Below are positions 1-11,051 of a stretch of 64,000 bases of DNA, one piece after another (position 1 is the stretch's first letter; every line of letters begins with the position of its first letter). The stretch is from Stictocephala bisonia (taxonomy: Eukaryota; Arthropoda; Insecta; Hemiptera; Membracidae): the NCBI GenBank assembly GCA_035578905.1, contig JAQJVL010000048.1, positions 464,001 through 528,000 of the forward strand, written 5' to 3'. Position numbers and translations under genes: made by a program. The notes under the pieces were generated by a model that had not been told where the DNA came from, ran no database searches, and saw only the letters and a program-made list of their open reading frames with translations.

Positions 1-3000
1 GCCAAAAATTCAATTTTTATATCAGCTGTTACAAGTAATTTTTAAAGACTTAAAAGGATGCACCAATGAAAATACTAATTTCTTTAATATTACAAAAAAT
101 TACCTGATTTTTTTTGTAATATTATGTTACTGTGAATAAAAAGAAGCTACTACCTTATCTTGCTCTTACATATCTTGACTTACATAAAAATTTATACATC
201 TCAAGTTCTAACAGACAGAAATTCATAAAAATAGTGTCATTCTAAATAGATTATAGTCCTCTAAATATTTAGATAGATTTAAGATTGTTTATTCAAGGAC
301 TAGATTTTTTCCATGGTAACACTAAAAAAATTCAAAGAGTTTTGTTCCAATTAAAGCAAAAATTATTTATTTACTTTAAAAAGATAATACGAACACAATT
401 CTACATAATAATTAGTATAGTCTAGTCAAGAATGTGAGGTAAAAAAGTACTATAAGTAGTTTTTGAGATATATCAATTTTTGTTTAGAAAAACACTGAAA
501 AATTAAACTTTCGGCAATCTCCCACTAAATCAAGAGCAGACCCTGCTTATTGCACTAGCCTATAATGGAGCGGTGAAGTGCATCATTTAAATATATATTT
601 ATTTTAGGTATATAAAATATTGAAATCCATGACATTTTCAGTTTTTCTGAATCTGGACAAAACCTGGAATAAAATAACAAAACAATTAAAAATATAAATT
701 CTTTTGCGATTTTCTGTGGCACATCCCCTTAATTAGTTCCAAACCCTGTTTTATTAAGATAGTGTAATTAATTTGACTTTAGTTTTTAGCATATGTTAGA
801 TAATTCTAGACCAGAGTTCCTTATTCAGTATATGGTTATATCTTCCTTGGCCAGTTCTCTAATTTACTTGCATAGTTCCTATTTTGTTTTCATTACCATT
901 TATTACAAAATTAATTGTAGACCATCTATTGCTATGATCTCAAATAGTCATACAATTTTGCTCTATCGCAGTGTTAATAAAAAGGCATGAAACATTACTT
1001 AAGGTAGATTTATGTTCTAAACACCGTATAAAATAAATCAGACCTCAATAATATTACTATAAGATTTCATTGATGGGTTGCCTTTGTATGGTGTTGGTAA
1101 AGTTTATTAAAGAAAGCTTGGGTTAACCAGGTCATAAGAATAAATACAAAAATATAAAGAAGAGCGGTTTGACGTAATATTTCGTAGTGGATTATTAATT
1201 AAAAATACAGAGACATCCTTGGTGTTGAATGAGACAAGCGGTCTAAGGCATTGCACTGTTATAGGTACAACGCTAAGGATCGTCAGTTTAAATCTAGATG
1301 CTGATGGTAATTTCTTTTGTGCACCTTAATAGAGGCACTGGTCTGTGGATAATGGTATAGGGCTTATCTTAAATAAACAATGTTAGGCTTGGAGGTTGGA
1401 AGTTTGACGAGATCAGTATTTCTATTATAGCTGCTCGTGACAACACATGCATGAAAATAGGTAAAAAAATAACCATTTTGATGAATAAAAACAATTCCGG
1501 TTCTGAAGGGTTAGGTGATAAATGAAAGAATATGTAGTATTATTATTTAAATTGTTACTTAAATCGATTGACAGATTCGTATCCTTAGTATATGTTATGA
1601 ATTAATGAATATATTTGATTGACTGAATCCAACACAAAAGTATGCAGTATTTTATTTAGCAAATTCAATGGACTTGGGGCCTATAGGGTAAAAAGTATTT
1701 TTGAAAGATTAAGGTTACTGAGAATCTGTCAAATCCAAAGTGTGAATTGGAGAAACATGTTTTGGACCTAAGAACACCAAACAATGTGTTATCCCCATTA
1801 TACAAGAACCCATAAGTGTAAGTGTTAGCAGAAGAAATGTGAGTATTGACAAAGGGCACTTCCCTCAAGTTGCAAGATGCATGTTACAGGGCCATTAAAG
1901 AAGGAAATACCCTCACTTATACTGCTCACACCTTTCTTAGTAGAGGCTTATTATTGTTACTGTAGCATAGACATCTAACACATTAAATTAAGTAACTTAT
2001 TGCTTTAAAACATCATATTTTTGGAAAATTATACAGTTTGAATATGAATTAAATGTTGTAATATAGTCAATTTCTAACTGATGCATTAAGAGCAGTAACC
2101 AAAAGCAAGAGGATCAAACATATATTTGGTGAACTATAAAATCAGACTTTAGAACTACAGTAATAAATAAAAACATGCCATTAAAGCAGGCTACAATTTG
2201 CTGTTTTTTTCAGTTTCTTTTATCTGTTTTTAATCAGTTAAAAATATAGAGGCCAACTAGCTGCGACTGTGATTTATTTAGATTTAATTAAATTAACTTT
2301 ATGATATTGCCAGATATGCTGAACCAACAAGAGTTAATCAAACTATCATGCCTATTTCTTAGTAAAGTCAGCTATTGGAAATCTTTAAAAGTTAAAACCT
2401 TCAAATTCTTTTGAATTAAATTGAGGAATGGGTAACAGCTTTATTCAACAAATTATTTGATGTGGATGACAAAACAGACTTAGTGGTAGAATAAATATAG
2501 TTAAAAATAAGTTACAACAAATATTCTTTTTGAAAACAGAAGGTTCTGTGGGCTAGAATATAAGTAAATAACATAACAATGGAGTATTGACTTGTAAAGA
2601 TTGGGTACAAAACAGATGGGCAGATGACATGCAACTGTTAAGAATATCAATTCTATAGAGCAATTTTAGAGAGGGTAATTTTGATTGAAGTAAAATAATG
2701 AGCGATTTAGATTTCTCTGCTATTAAAACAATTTATATTGACTATTTAATTTCAAATGTCTTATATTCAAATGAAATAAGTTTACATTGCTGTAAAAAAG
2801 TTGTTCGAACTGAATAACATAAAGCAGGATTTAATTTAAATATGAGCTAATATATTTATTTTTTTCAAACGTCACTTGTTAGGGAGTTTCAAGTTCCTGA
2901 CAAACTTAAAATTAGATTACTTGAATAAAAATATGAAAAGACCAATAAAACATGCATTTTGATTAATAGAAAGGAAAGTTTTAATTATACCTGATATGAG

Positions 3001-3164
3001 AATATATTGAAAAAAAACCTTATACCACTTATTATTATACTTAAGAAATAATGTGTCACAAAAAAGATTTGTCATAACTGTTAATTTGGTTTGTAAAACC
3101 ACTTGACTTAAATTTTGTTGTGAATGGAATTCTACTCAGGTTTTAATGAGTACAAAACTATTAT
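1..3164. other. AT-rich flank, no gene recognised
   Basis: No coding region, RNA gene or clear repeat was recognised. A slightly GC-richer stretch at 1,680-1,940 has short open frames on both strands but resembles no family I know. The missing C-terminal papi exons could lie here or outside the window. Confidence 0.4.
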
Positions 3165-3168
3165 TTAA

Positions 3169-3474
3169 CACGTTCACTGCTGATGGTGCGGATCCGCACC
3201 CTGCTGCCTGTTCTGAGCATGCGCTTGGTGCGGATCCGCACCATATTGGATGACTCATGTTATTTGTTTAGTGTGCGCCGAGCACTGTCCACAGACAGAG
3301 GATTCATTGTGAGCTTGCTTAAAACATTCAGTTAAACAAATTTTTACTGTTCGTTCGTAGCTAGCGATTTAATTTTTTTCGTACAGTTATGATACGAAGT
3401 TGGTGCGGATCCGCACCAAGCGCATGCTCAGAACAGGCAGCAGGGTGCGGATCCGCACATCAGCAGCGAACGTG
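3169..3474. mobile_element. piggyBac-like MITE with TTAA target duplications
   Basis: A 306-bp element is bounded by TTAA at 3165-3168 and 3475-3478. Its terminal inverted repeats begin CACGTTC(A/G)CTGCTGATG and extend about 75 bp. TTAA duplication is the hallmark of the piggyBac superfamily. There is no transposase. Each arm carries two copies of the 16-bp palindrome GGTGCGGATCCGCACC (3185-3200, 3227-3242, 3402-3417; the outermost right copy at 3444-3459 differs at its last base). The arms are much GC-richer than their surroundings. Confidence 0.85.
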
Positions 3475-3760
3475 TTAATAAATGACACATAATATATAAG
3501 TATTTCGGAAAGACACTAAATAAGCAAAGTGTACTTAATTTTATTAATTAGACTTTGCCTGTCACTATAAATAAACTTGAGGTAGTTAGTATAAATTAGT
3601 TGTAATAATTAATCAAGATCCAAAAGAAATGTTCAAAGTGCTTTCCACTGTGATCACAAGAAACAATTTTAAGTTATCTCTGCTTGAACCATTTAGCAAA
3701 TTTTTTTATTCTTTATATCACATAACAATTCTGTTTCTAAAACCCTTATTTAAAATTATG

Positions 3761-4535
3761 TTTTAATATTGTTTATTTCATATGGCCTAACATGAAAAAA
3801 TAACTGATATAAGATCTGATTAGTTATATCAGTTATCTTTGGTGAACTGTGAAGAATTCCAGTTTTAGCATTTCCATTACAATGTTATGACAAAACTTTT
3901 ATCTTACAAATGTTGTTTTAATATTGTTTGTTTCATATGGCCTAACATGAAAAAATAACTGATATAAGATCTGATTAGTTATATCAGTTATCTTTGATAA
4001 ACTGTGAAGAATTCCAGTTTTAGCATTTTCGTTACAATGTCATGATAAAACTTTTATCTTACAAATGTTGTTTTAATATTGTTTGTTTCATATGGCCTAA
4101 CATGAAAAAATAACTGATATAAGATCTGATTAGTTATATCAGTTATCTTTGATAAACTGTGAAGAATTCCAGTTTTAGCATTTTCGTTACAATGTCATGA
4201 TAAAACTTTTATCTTACAAATGTTGTTTTAATATTGTTTGTTTCATATGGCCTAACATGAAAAAATAACTGATATAAGATCTGATTTGTTATATCAGTTA
4301 TATTTGGTAAACTGTGAAGAATTCCAGTTTTAGCATTTTCGTTACAATGTCATGATAAAACTTTTATCTTACAAATGTTGTTTTAATATTGTTTGTTTCA
4401 TATGGCCTAACATGAAAAAATAACTGATATAAGATCTGATTAGTTATATCAGTTATCTTTGATAAACTGTGAAGAATTCCAGTTTTAGCATTTTCGTTAC
4501 AATGTCATGACAACACTTTTATCTTAAAAATGTGG
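3761..4535. repeat. Tandem array, 5 copies of a 155-bp unit
   Basis: Unit starts fall at 3761, 3916, 4071, 4226 and 4381, exactly 155 bp apart. The inner copies are nearly identical; the outermost differ slightly. Each unit holds the inverted repeat ATAACTGATATAA / TTATATCAGTTAT with an 11-base spacer containing AGATCT-like sequence. The unit is AT-rich and non-coding, like a short satellite or an internally amplified element. The 200 bp after it (4,536-4,740) are not repeated and not recognised. Confidence 0.9.
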
Positions 4536-4898
4536 TTTTTATGCACTATCACCAAAAAACTACTTTCGTGCAAAATGTATATGGTGACCATATTGATAGT
4601 TAATAGTAAAAACAATGCCTAACCACAAATTTGCATGTACTTTCGCTGGAAAGATGTCCAGCAAAACATCTCGGAGGCCAGACACTCAATTTTGTGACTG
4701 GGAGAAGTCACACAATAAAAAAATTGTTTCTTGGCCCAACATCACAAAATAAATTATATATATGTGTTCAGTATAAATAACATTTAATAAATATTATTAA
4801 TAGAGAACAAATGACTTCAATTTATCCAATTCTCCCAACACACATATAAAGATATAAACTATTTTTCACAAAAAAAATATAGTTAACAATATTAAAAG

Positions 4899-6998
4899 AT
4901 TGTTACATTTTGTAAAAAGTAAAAAACTATAGTCTATTGCAATTCTTTACACCCCGAATACAAGAAGTTGTCAAGTTAGATAAAAAACTGCAATATTTCA
5001 TAAGCTTTCAAACAATAAGCTACACAAATAAATTTTCTTTAAACTTATGCGAACTCTAGTGGTTTGAATGTTGAAAAACACAGAGTGCTTAAAATCATTA
5101 AAAAATCTAAATTAAAACAACAACTTACAAGTTTGCCTGAAGAAATGTTACTACCTGTTATAAATGTTACTAAATGTGTAATTGTTAATTTTAATGATAT
5201 TTAAATTTACATTTTATTTATTTGTTACATCAAACATACATAGGATATTGGTTTATTAAAATAAAGTGCATTAGAGTTGGACAAAACAATAACACTTTTA
5301 ATTTATTTTATGTTCAAATTGCCTTCTGTTTTCCCTTATACAAGTTCTTTTTCCAATAGCGTGCATGGTGACTTTGAATGACAGTTTATTTCTCACTTTG
5401 TTCGCAGCATCAATAATGCGGTTGCGCAAATAATTTTCACCCCAAACAAATGCAGCTCCACCAACACATCGCCAACAACTCCAGCCCACACATTTATACT
5501 GAACCAATGCTGGAAAGGTTTTATTACAGCTTTAGGATTCTCTGTTTCTCTGATATGCATGTTGTTGTAAGAGTTGAAAACTCCCTCTGGAGTGAATCGT
5601 GCCTCACCTGTCCACAGTATCTTTTTCAAAAAATGGTACTTCTCAATGTCTCTGTTCAAGATCTAGCGACAGAATACCTTTCTATTTTCATAATCATTCA
5701 GTTCAAGAGACTAGACTTGAGTGAAATGATATGGATGAAACATATCATCTTTCAAAACTTTTGATACCTTCCAATGAGTAAGACCAGTATCAGCCGCTAA
5801 TCGCCTTTCTGGATTATCTTCTACCATTCTTAAAATATCTTCCTCTGCAAAAACATCAATATTTGGACCTACCTCTTTTTTGAGACTCTGAACAGATCCT
5901 GTTTCTAATAAGTGCTGATGGAATCGGGAAAATACTTGTGAACTAGCAACAATACGGGCAGGATAGTGAATTTCATATTCCTTCTGGGACGATTGTGCAC
6001 TAATATCACAAAATCCATAGATGTAATGCATATCGACGTACTCCTGATTTGAAAAAGACATCGTTATAACTTGGTTAACCGCCTAGGACTGACTGACCAA
6101 AGTGTTCTATCTGAACCTGTATTAATCAATCTAAACAAGAAATGGGGCTGAACATACATGACTAAACCTAAAGAGATAAGATCAACTTATCTTATCATAA
6201 TTGTGGAAGGTTAGCTAGATTGAAAATATCTAATACTGTACTGGGAAACAATGTTTGTGCCAAAAGACTTTTACAGATGCCAATAAATACAGTAGTAGTC
6301 TTAAATGTATTTATTGGCTAAAAATTATAAAAATTACAATTACATACAAATTAAGAGTATTGCTTGGGGCATAAATGATATGGATGATATGGAAATGAGC
6401 ATAGAGCATTTTAGTTTTTATAAATAAAATTTAAAGATCAGTAAAATTAACAATTACACATTTAGTAACATTTAGAAGAGTTAGAAACATTTCTTCACGT
6501 AAACTTGTATGTTCTTCACGAACATTCAAACCCTAAAGCTCGCACAAGTTTCAAGAAAATTTATAAGTGTAGCATATTGTTTCAAAGCTTATGAAATGGC
6601 ACAGTCTTTTTTATCTAACTTGACACCTTCTTGTATTCAGGGTGTAAAAAATTGCAATAGTCCATAGTTTTTATTCCTTTAACAAAATGTAACAATTTTT
6701 TTACTTTGGCATAATTTACAACATCGATTTCTTCTTTAAACCTACAAACCATTGACTTATTACTATTGGAAATTTAACGCAGCATATGTTAATGGTATAA
6801 TTTGTTGAGATATGTCTAGAAATGGGTGAGAAATCGCAGTCTTAGGTCTCAACTCAAAGCACATGATTTAAAGAAAAGTTAAAAAAATTCTTTTCGAAGC
6901 CAATTTTGAGAGTTGGAACATTTTATATACATAATTAAACTCATGTACATTGAACTTTTACCCAAATTTTTTTAACACTGATTACCAGCCATCCTGTA
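4899..6998 (-). mobile_element. Decayed mariner-type DNA transposon with long inverted repeats
   Basis: Inverted repeats of about 300 bp lie at 4899-5222 and about 6420-6696, including paired copies of ACACCC(C/T)GAATACAAGAAG. They flank remnants of a transposase on the minus strand. The right side extends to a sequence reading TACAGGATGGCTGGTAAT on the minus strand (ending near 6998), typical of the outer end of such elements. No matching left end was found, so the left tip seems to be lost or diverged. Confidence 0.65.
5300..6061 (-). pseudogene. Transposase remnant (DUF4817 HTH / DDE, mariner-Tc1 relatives)
   Basis: The N-terminal part (6061-5711) reads SFSNQEYVDMHYIYGFCD and continues with the helix-turn-helix pattern MVEDNPERRLAADTGLTHWK and HPYHFTQV. 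A second frame (5659-5393) has the catalytic-core signature ILWTGEARFTPEGVFNSYNN and FQHWFSINVWAGVVGDVLVE. These match a transposase-like family common in insects. The canonical TDEA near the first catalytic aspartate reads TGEA here, so the first acidic residue is lost, and the two parts are out of frame. It is a dead copy. Confidence 0.75.
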
Positions 6999-9900
6999 TA
7001 ACTTTAACATACATAACATTCTTAGATATAAGCGATCCATCAATATTAAACTAATCCATTGATTTAAGTTTGTAGGTTTTATAAAGAAGCCTTTTTAATC
7101 ACTTGAATCACATACAAATTAAATAAAAAGTGTATACCATGGTATTACTATCAGAATATTACATGCATGGAGATTAATTACATGTATATTTATTGAATTA
7201 TTCAATATGATGAATGCTGTTTGAAAATATTTAAACTGAAATAAATAAAATAAATATGATTGAAATAATTTAATATTTTTCATTTAACATTTTTAGTAGA
7301 ACATCAAATGTTGGTAACAAATTATTCTAATAATATGAGAAAACAAATAAATATACAATCATGTTAGTGGCTAAACATTTCATTTGAATATAACAGTTTT
7401 TATCATGTCTATTGAAGAAAAACATTGGCTATCAATCGTTATTACAAAAATGTTACAATGATTAAGATATTGTGCTTGTTGAGTGTATTGTTGACAGGTG
7501 TAAGATGAGAGATAAAGGGTTGGGCCAGGTTGCATGAGGCATGGTGAGCGTGCCAAGCAGTGCGAACCTGTAATTAAAACTTTGACCCTACAATCAATAC
7601 AGACACTCCAGCTGACAGTGCCAACATGTGCACAACTGCGTGACTACTCACAAGTGACTTATCACCTATCATGTATCCTCAATTCTATTGAATATGAGGA
7701 TAACTGCGAAAGCATTTAATTTATTTATTAATTATCCAATCACTCTAAGTTTTGTTTTGACACTTAATCTGACAGCAGTACAATACATAGGTGTTTTCAA
7801 AGTCTTTAAGACAACAGAATCTAAAAAAAAAATTAACAAGCCAGAGCTTGAGCTTTTTCAACACACGAGTGGTTGCACGACGGCAAATTGCTCACGCTTT
7901 CTCTAGCAGTACGTCTAAATTGCAATTTCATGGGTTTAAGCAACGAAATTGACTTTTTCAACTCTTATAAGAAAGAATTTTTATGGTAACTTTTTAGTTT
8001 TAGTATTGGTCAGTTAAAATAATTCAGTATTTTATCACAACTAATCAAACGTCAGTAATTTGTCACCATGCATAAAATAATTATTTTTTCTAATGGTATC
8101 AAATTTACTTACGGTTGTGAAATATTTATTTAAATTGTTAATTAGGCTTTAATATAACATCTGACAAAATAAATTGAGTTGACACAATTATCAATATGAA
8201 AAGTCTTTGTAGTGTTTTACCAGCATGAAAATTGTTAGTCAAAGTCCATTTTTTCATTGTTCACTACACATCTGTTATGACTTGGTGTGATATGTCCTTT
8301 ATAAATAGTTATTTGACAAGGACTGCACTTTACAGTGGTATTCATGTTTTAAATTATTCCAGAGTAAAAATATTGTCCCTGTTCAGCTACAGGAACAGTT
8401 TGCTGATTACATTGTCAAGATTAAAAACTTTACTTAACCTCAATTTTATTGGTTGATAGCTTATTTATTCGGTCCTTGGTGAAATTTTAATTAAAAATTG
8501 TGAAATTATTACATCTGTTTTATTTAAATTTCATTAGTCTTGAAATCTTGTAGGCATTGCTTGCACTTTTTTTAAATTCATCGAGCAAAGTTCTTTTAAA
8601 TTCTTGGTTTGTGAAAGCAAAGATTGAACAGTTTATCTCCCAGTAGACCCAGCTGGGTCTGACCTAAGCTGCACAAGAACACCCCACGTATTTTCCCTTA
8701 TTAACTATTAAGTCAACTTTTTCGCAAGTAAATCATTTTCTAGTGGCAGGGGGTAAAAATGTCACAGTTTATATTTTTACCCATGCCTTGTATTTTTGTT
8801 GTCTATCTGAGCTTTTGCTCAGTTGTCTAAAATATAGGATCCAGGATTTTGTTTTAAAAAGAACATTTCCAGACTAGAAGTGTAAAAAGTTTTTGAGTCA
8901 GTTAGAGCCCATACTTTCATGCCAAATTTCCCCGGGTTATTAGGCATGTAAACTCCGAAAGAACACTTGCTTAGAAAGTTAAAAAGCATTTCACTTATGG
9001 TTACACACTCACTATAACTGTTGTTTTCTTAACAAAATCACAGGAAAACTCTCCATACAACAAAATTTATCTTCAGATTTCCTGAGTTCATGGTCACGAA
9101 TAGCCCTCTCTCAAAAAATGTCATGTTTCGTTACAAAAAATGAAATCGGCTGCCATGTTAAGTCTTAATATTTCTACACCTAGGCCAAGGTTCAAGTGAT
9201 TTGAATGCAAGACAGACTAAATATAGAAGATAAATTGGGGCTTTTATTTAGGCTTAATCTGTATCTATCGAGCTCATATTTATTTCTGACTTGGGCTATC
9301 TGTTGATTTGTGTATAAAAGTATATTGCATATATTACTGCTGGTGGGAAAAAAGGTTCCATCATTCTATTTCACTCTGCGCCTCTTACATGTTTAGTAGG
9401 GCCTGGACATTTAGTACGAAAGTGTCTTTGTTGGGATCTATCTGACTATAAAGTGAGGTTAGGTTCATTTGTATATGACAATTCAACTAGTTTTAAATAA
9501 AATAAATAATAAGTTGGTTCATATAAACAATCATCTGATAATTTAATAATACAAATAAATGTATATCTATTTAAAGTACCTATTTATAGAATAACTCATA
9601 GGTACCATAATTAATTATTATTGTAATAATATTATTTATTTCAGTCACTAATCAAACATTTTAAATTTAATTCAACTACATTTACTATAATATAACTCAA
9701 AACTAATTTATAATCAATTTCATAAAATAAAATAGTAAAAGTGATTTAACATCAAAAATTAATTAATAGACATTAGAAGAACCACTGGGTGAGATTAGCT
9801 ATCACACATTTATAAAATATTTGTCATTCTCTATCCACTTTCCATAGTCATTAACAAGAATGCCTTGTTTATCTAAATATATAAAATATACTAGCACGAA

Positions 9901-10441
9901 CAACCATGCCCTACTATAAGTAGTCTCGTTTTAACAATATCTAGCTGAAGTTTATGTATTAATATGTTTATGTGCCATTATAGACTGAAATGAAATATAA
10001 GTAGGATTAGTAACAGAATTTACATATCTTGGTTTTCTTGTAAAATTTCTATGTTTAAATTTAAATATATGTTACCATGTTCCTAGTTTTCATGAAAGCT
10101 ATCCAAAGAATCACTTCTTGGATCTTAATTATGAAAAATTTTTACTGAGTTTTCCACATCACTTTTATCACAGAAATAATCATCGAGTTCACTTGAACTT
10201 GAAAGTAATTCCAGCACAATAACTAATGAATATTGAAAATACTATCTTGTTCTTCTTAATTCATATTTACAAATCCCAAATAATACACAAAACTAAAAAA
10301 TAAAACATTTAGTAAACAAGTGAGTGCTTGTGCATGAGCAATTTGCTCATAGTCCAGGTTTATAAAACAATCACCTGAGCCATACATTGGCTAGTGGCTA
10401 CTCAAGAGATGTGGTGATAGAAGGGTTGTCAATATCACCAT
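6999..10441. other. AT-rich stretch without recognised genes
   Basis: No gene was recognised. Small points seen: a GC-richer patch at 7,500-7,680 with a short open frame of unknown nature, a perfect 16-bp palindrome AGACCCAGCTGGGTCT at 8645-8660, and a short open minus-strand frame near 9,790-9,920 that I could not link to papi. Confidence 0.4.
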
Positions 10442-10467
10442 AAAAAAAAAAAAAAAAAAAAAAAAAA
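10442..10467 (+). repeat. Poly-A run, 26 bases
   Basis: An uninterrupted A tract follows CACCAT. It is on the opposite strand from the neighbouring LINE scrap, so it is not that element's tail; it may belong to another retroposed piece. Confidence 0.9.
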
Positions 10468-10544
10468 TGGAAATTATTTGTAAGACAGTATTTGTATATA
10501 TAGCGCATGGGTATTTTGTTAGCTACCATTTATTTAATTTTAAA

Positions 10545-10775
10545 AAGAAATAAAAGCTGTTTTTAACTTGGGAAAAACTCCAAAAGTTACTAGATATTAA
10601 TAGAAATAAAAATGTCAGTGATCTCCTGTCACAGAGCTAAATCCAATCCTTCAAGCCATTTAAGACCTGCCTCACTGATTCCATTTATGCTAGCTAATCC
10701 CTTCGCAAAACAGCACTCTGGGCACAAGGGGCACTCTGAAACTATGTGATTCAATGTTTGGAAAGACTCTCCACA
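10545..10775 (-). mobile_element. LINE 3' scrap (RT C-terminus)
   Basis: On the minus strand 10775-10629 encodes CGESFQTLNHIVSECPLCPE followed by CCFAKGLASINGISEAGLKW and LEGLDLAL, then TGA. This is the cysteine/histidine-rich tail of a non-LTR reverse transcriptase and is closely related to the end of the LINE at 44,980-48,245, with similarity continuing into the 3'UTR to about 10,545. The 5' part is missing. It lies 37 bp below the donor of the last recognised papi exon. Confidence 0.8.
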
Positions 10776-10812
10776 AAAAAAGATATGTATATTGAATGAT
10801 CAGTTTACTTAC

Positions 10813-11051
10813 CGTGGTTTGACATTAGCCAATGTACACTCAATGGCTTGAAAACGAAGCTTGAGAAAATCAGTTCTAAGTTGCAGTACCTTATTTCTCT
10901 TTATGTAATCCGAGTCTCCATAATCCACATAGTAAACATCTACTTGACTATCATTTTCATTTACATTGTCCACATCAATTGCTTTAACTTCTGCACGATA
11001 CCATTTACTGTCTTGGTTATATGGAGCTGCTACTATTTGTCCAATTTCTAG
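10813..11051 (-). CDS. papi: papi exon: Tudor barrel (last exon recognised)
   Basis: The exon has 239 bases, phase 0 in and phase 2 out, with acceptor TTTTTTCTAG and donor GTAAGT. It encodes LEIGQIVAAPYNQDSKWYRA, a long acidic loop (DVDNVNENDSQ), VDVYYVDYGDSDYI and LRFQAIECTLANVKP. The aromatic residues W312/Y313, Y336 and Y339 with D338/D341 fit the cage that binds methylated arginine. A LINE scrap lies 37 bases beyond the donor. The downstream exons that should follow were not recognised. Confidence 0.88.

Noticed and set aside
1665..1920. Short frames on both strands in a slightly GC-richer patch
   Set aside because: No recognisable family, splice pattern or start context.
9790..9935. Minus-strand frame ending YFIYLDKQGILVNDYGKWIE that might be a papi C-terminal exon
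   Set aside because: No suitable phase-matched acceptor or clear similarity to the expected C-terminus; it ends quickly in a stop.
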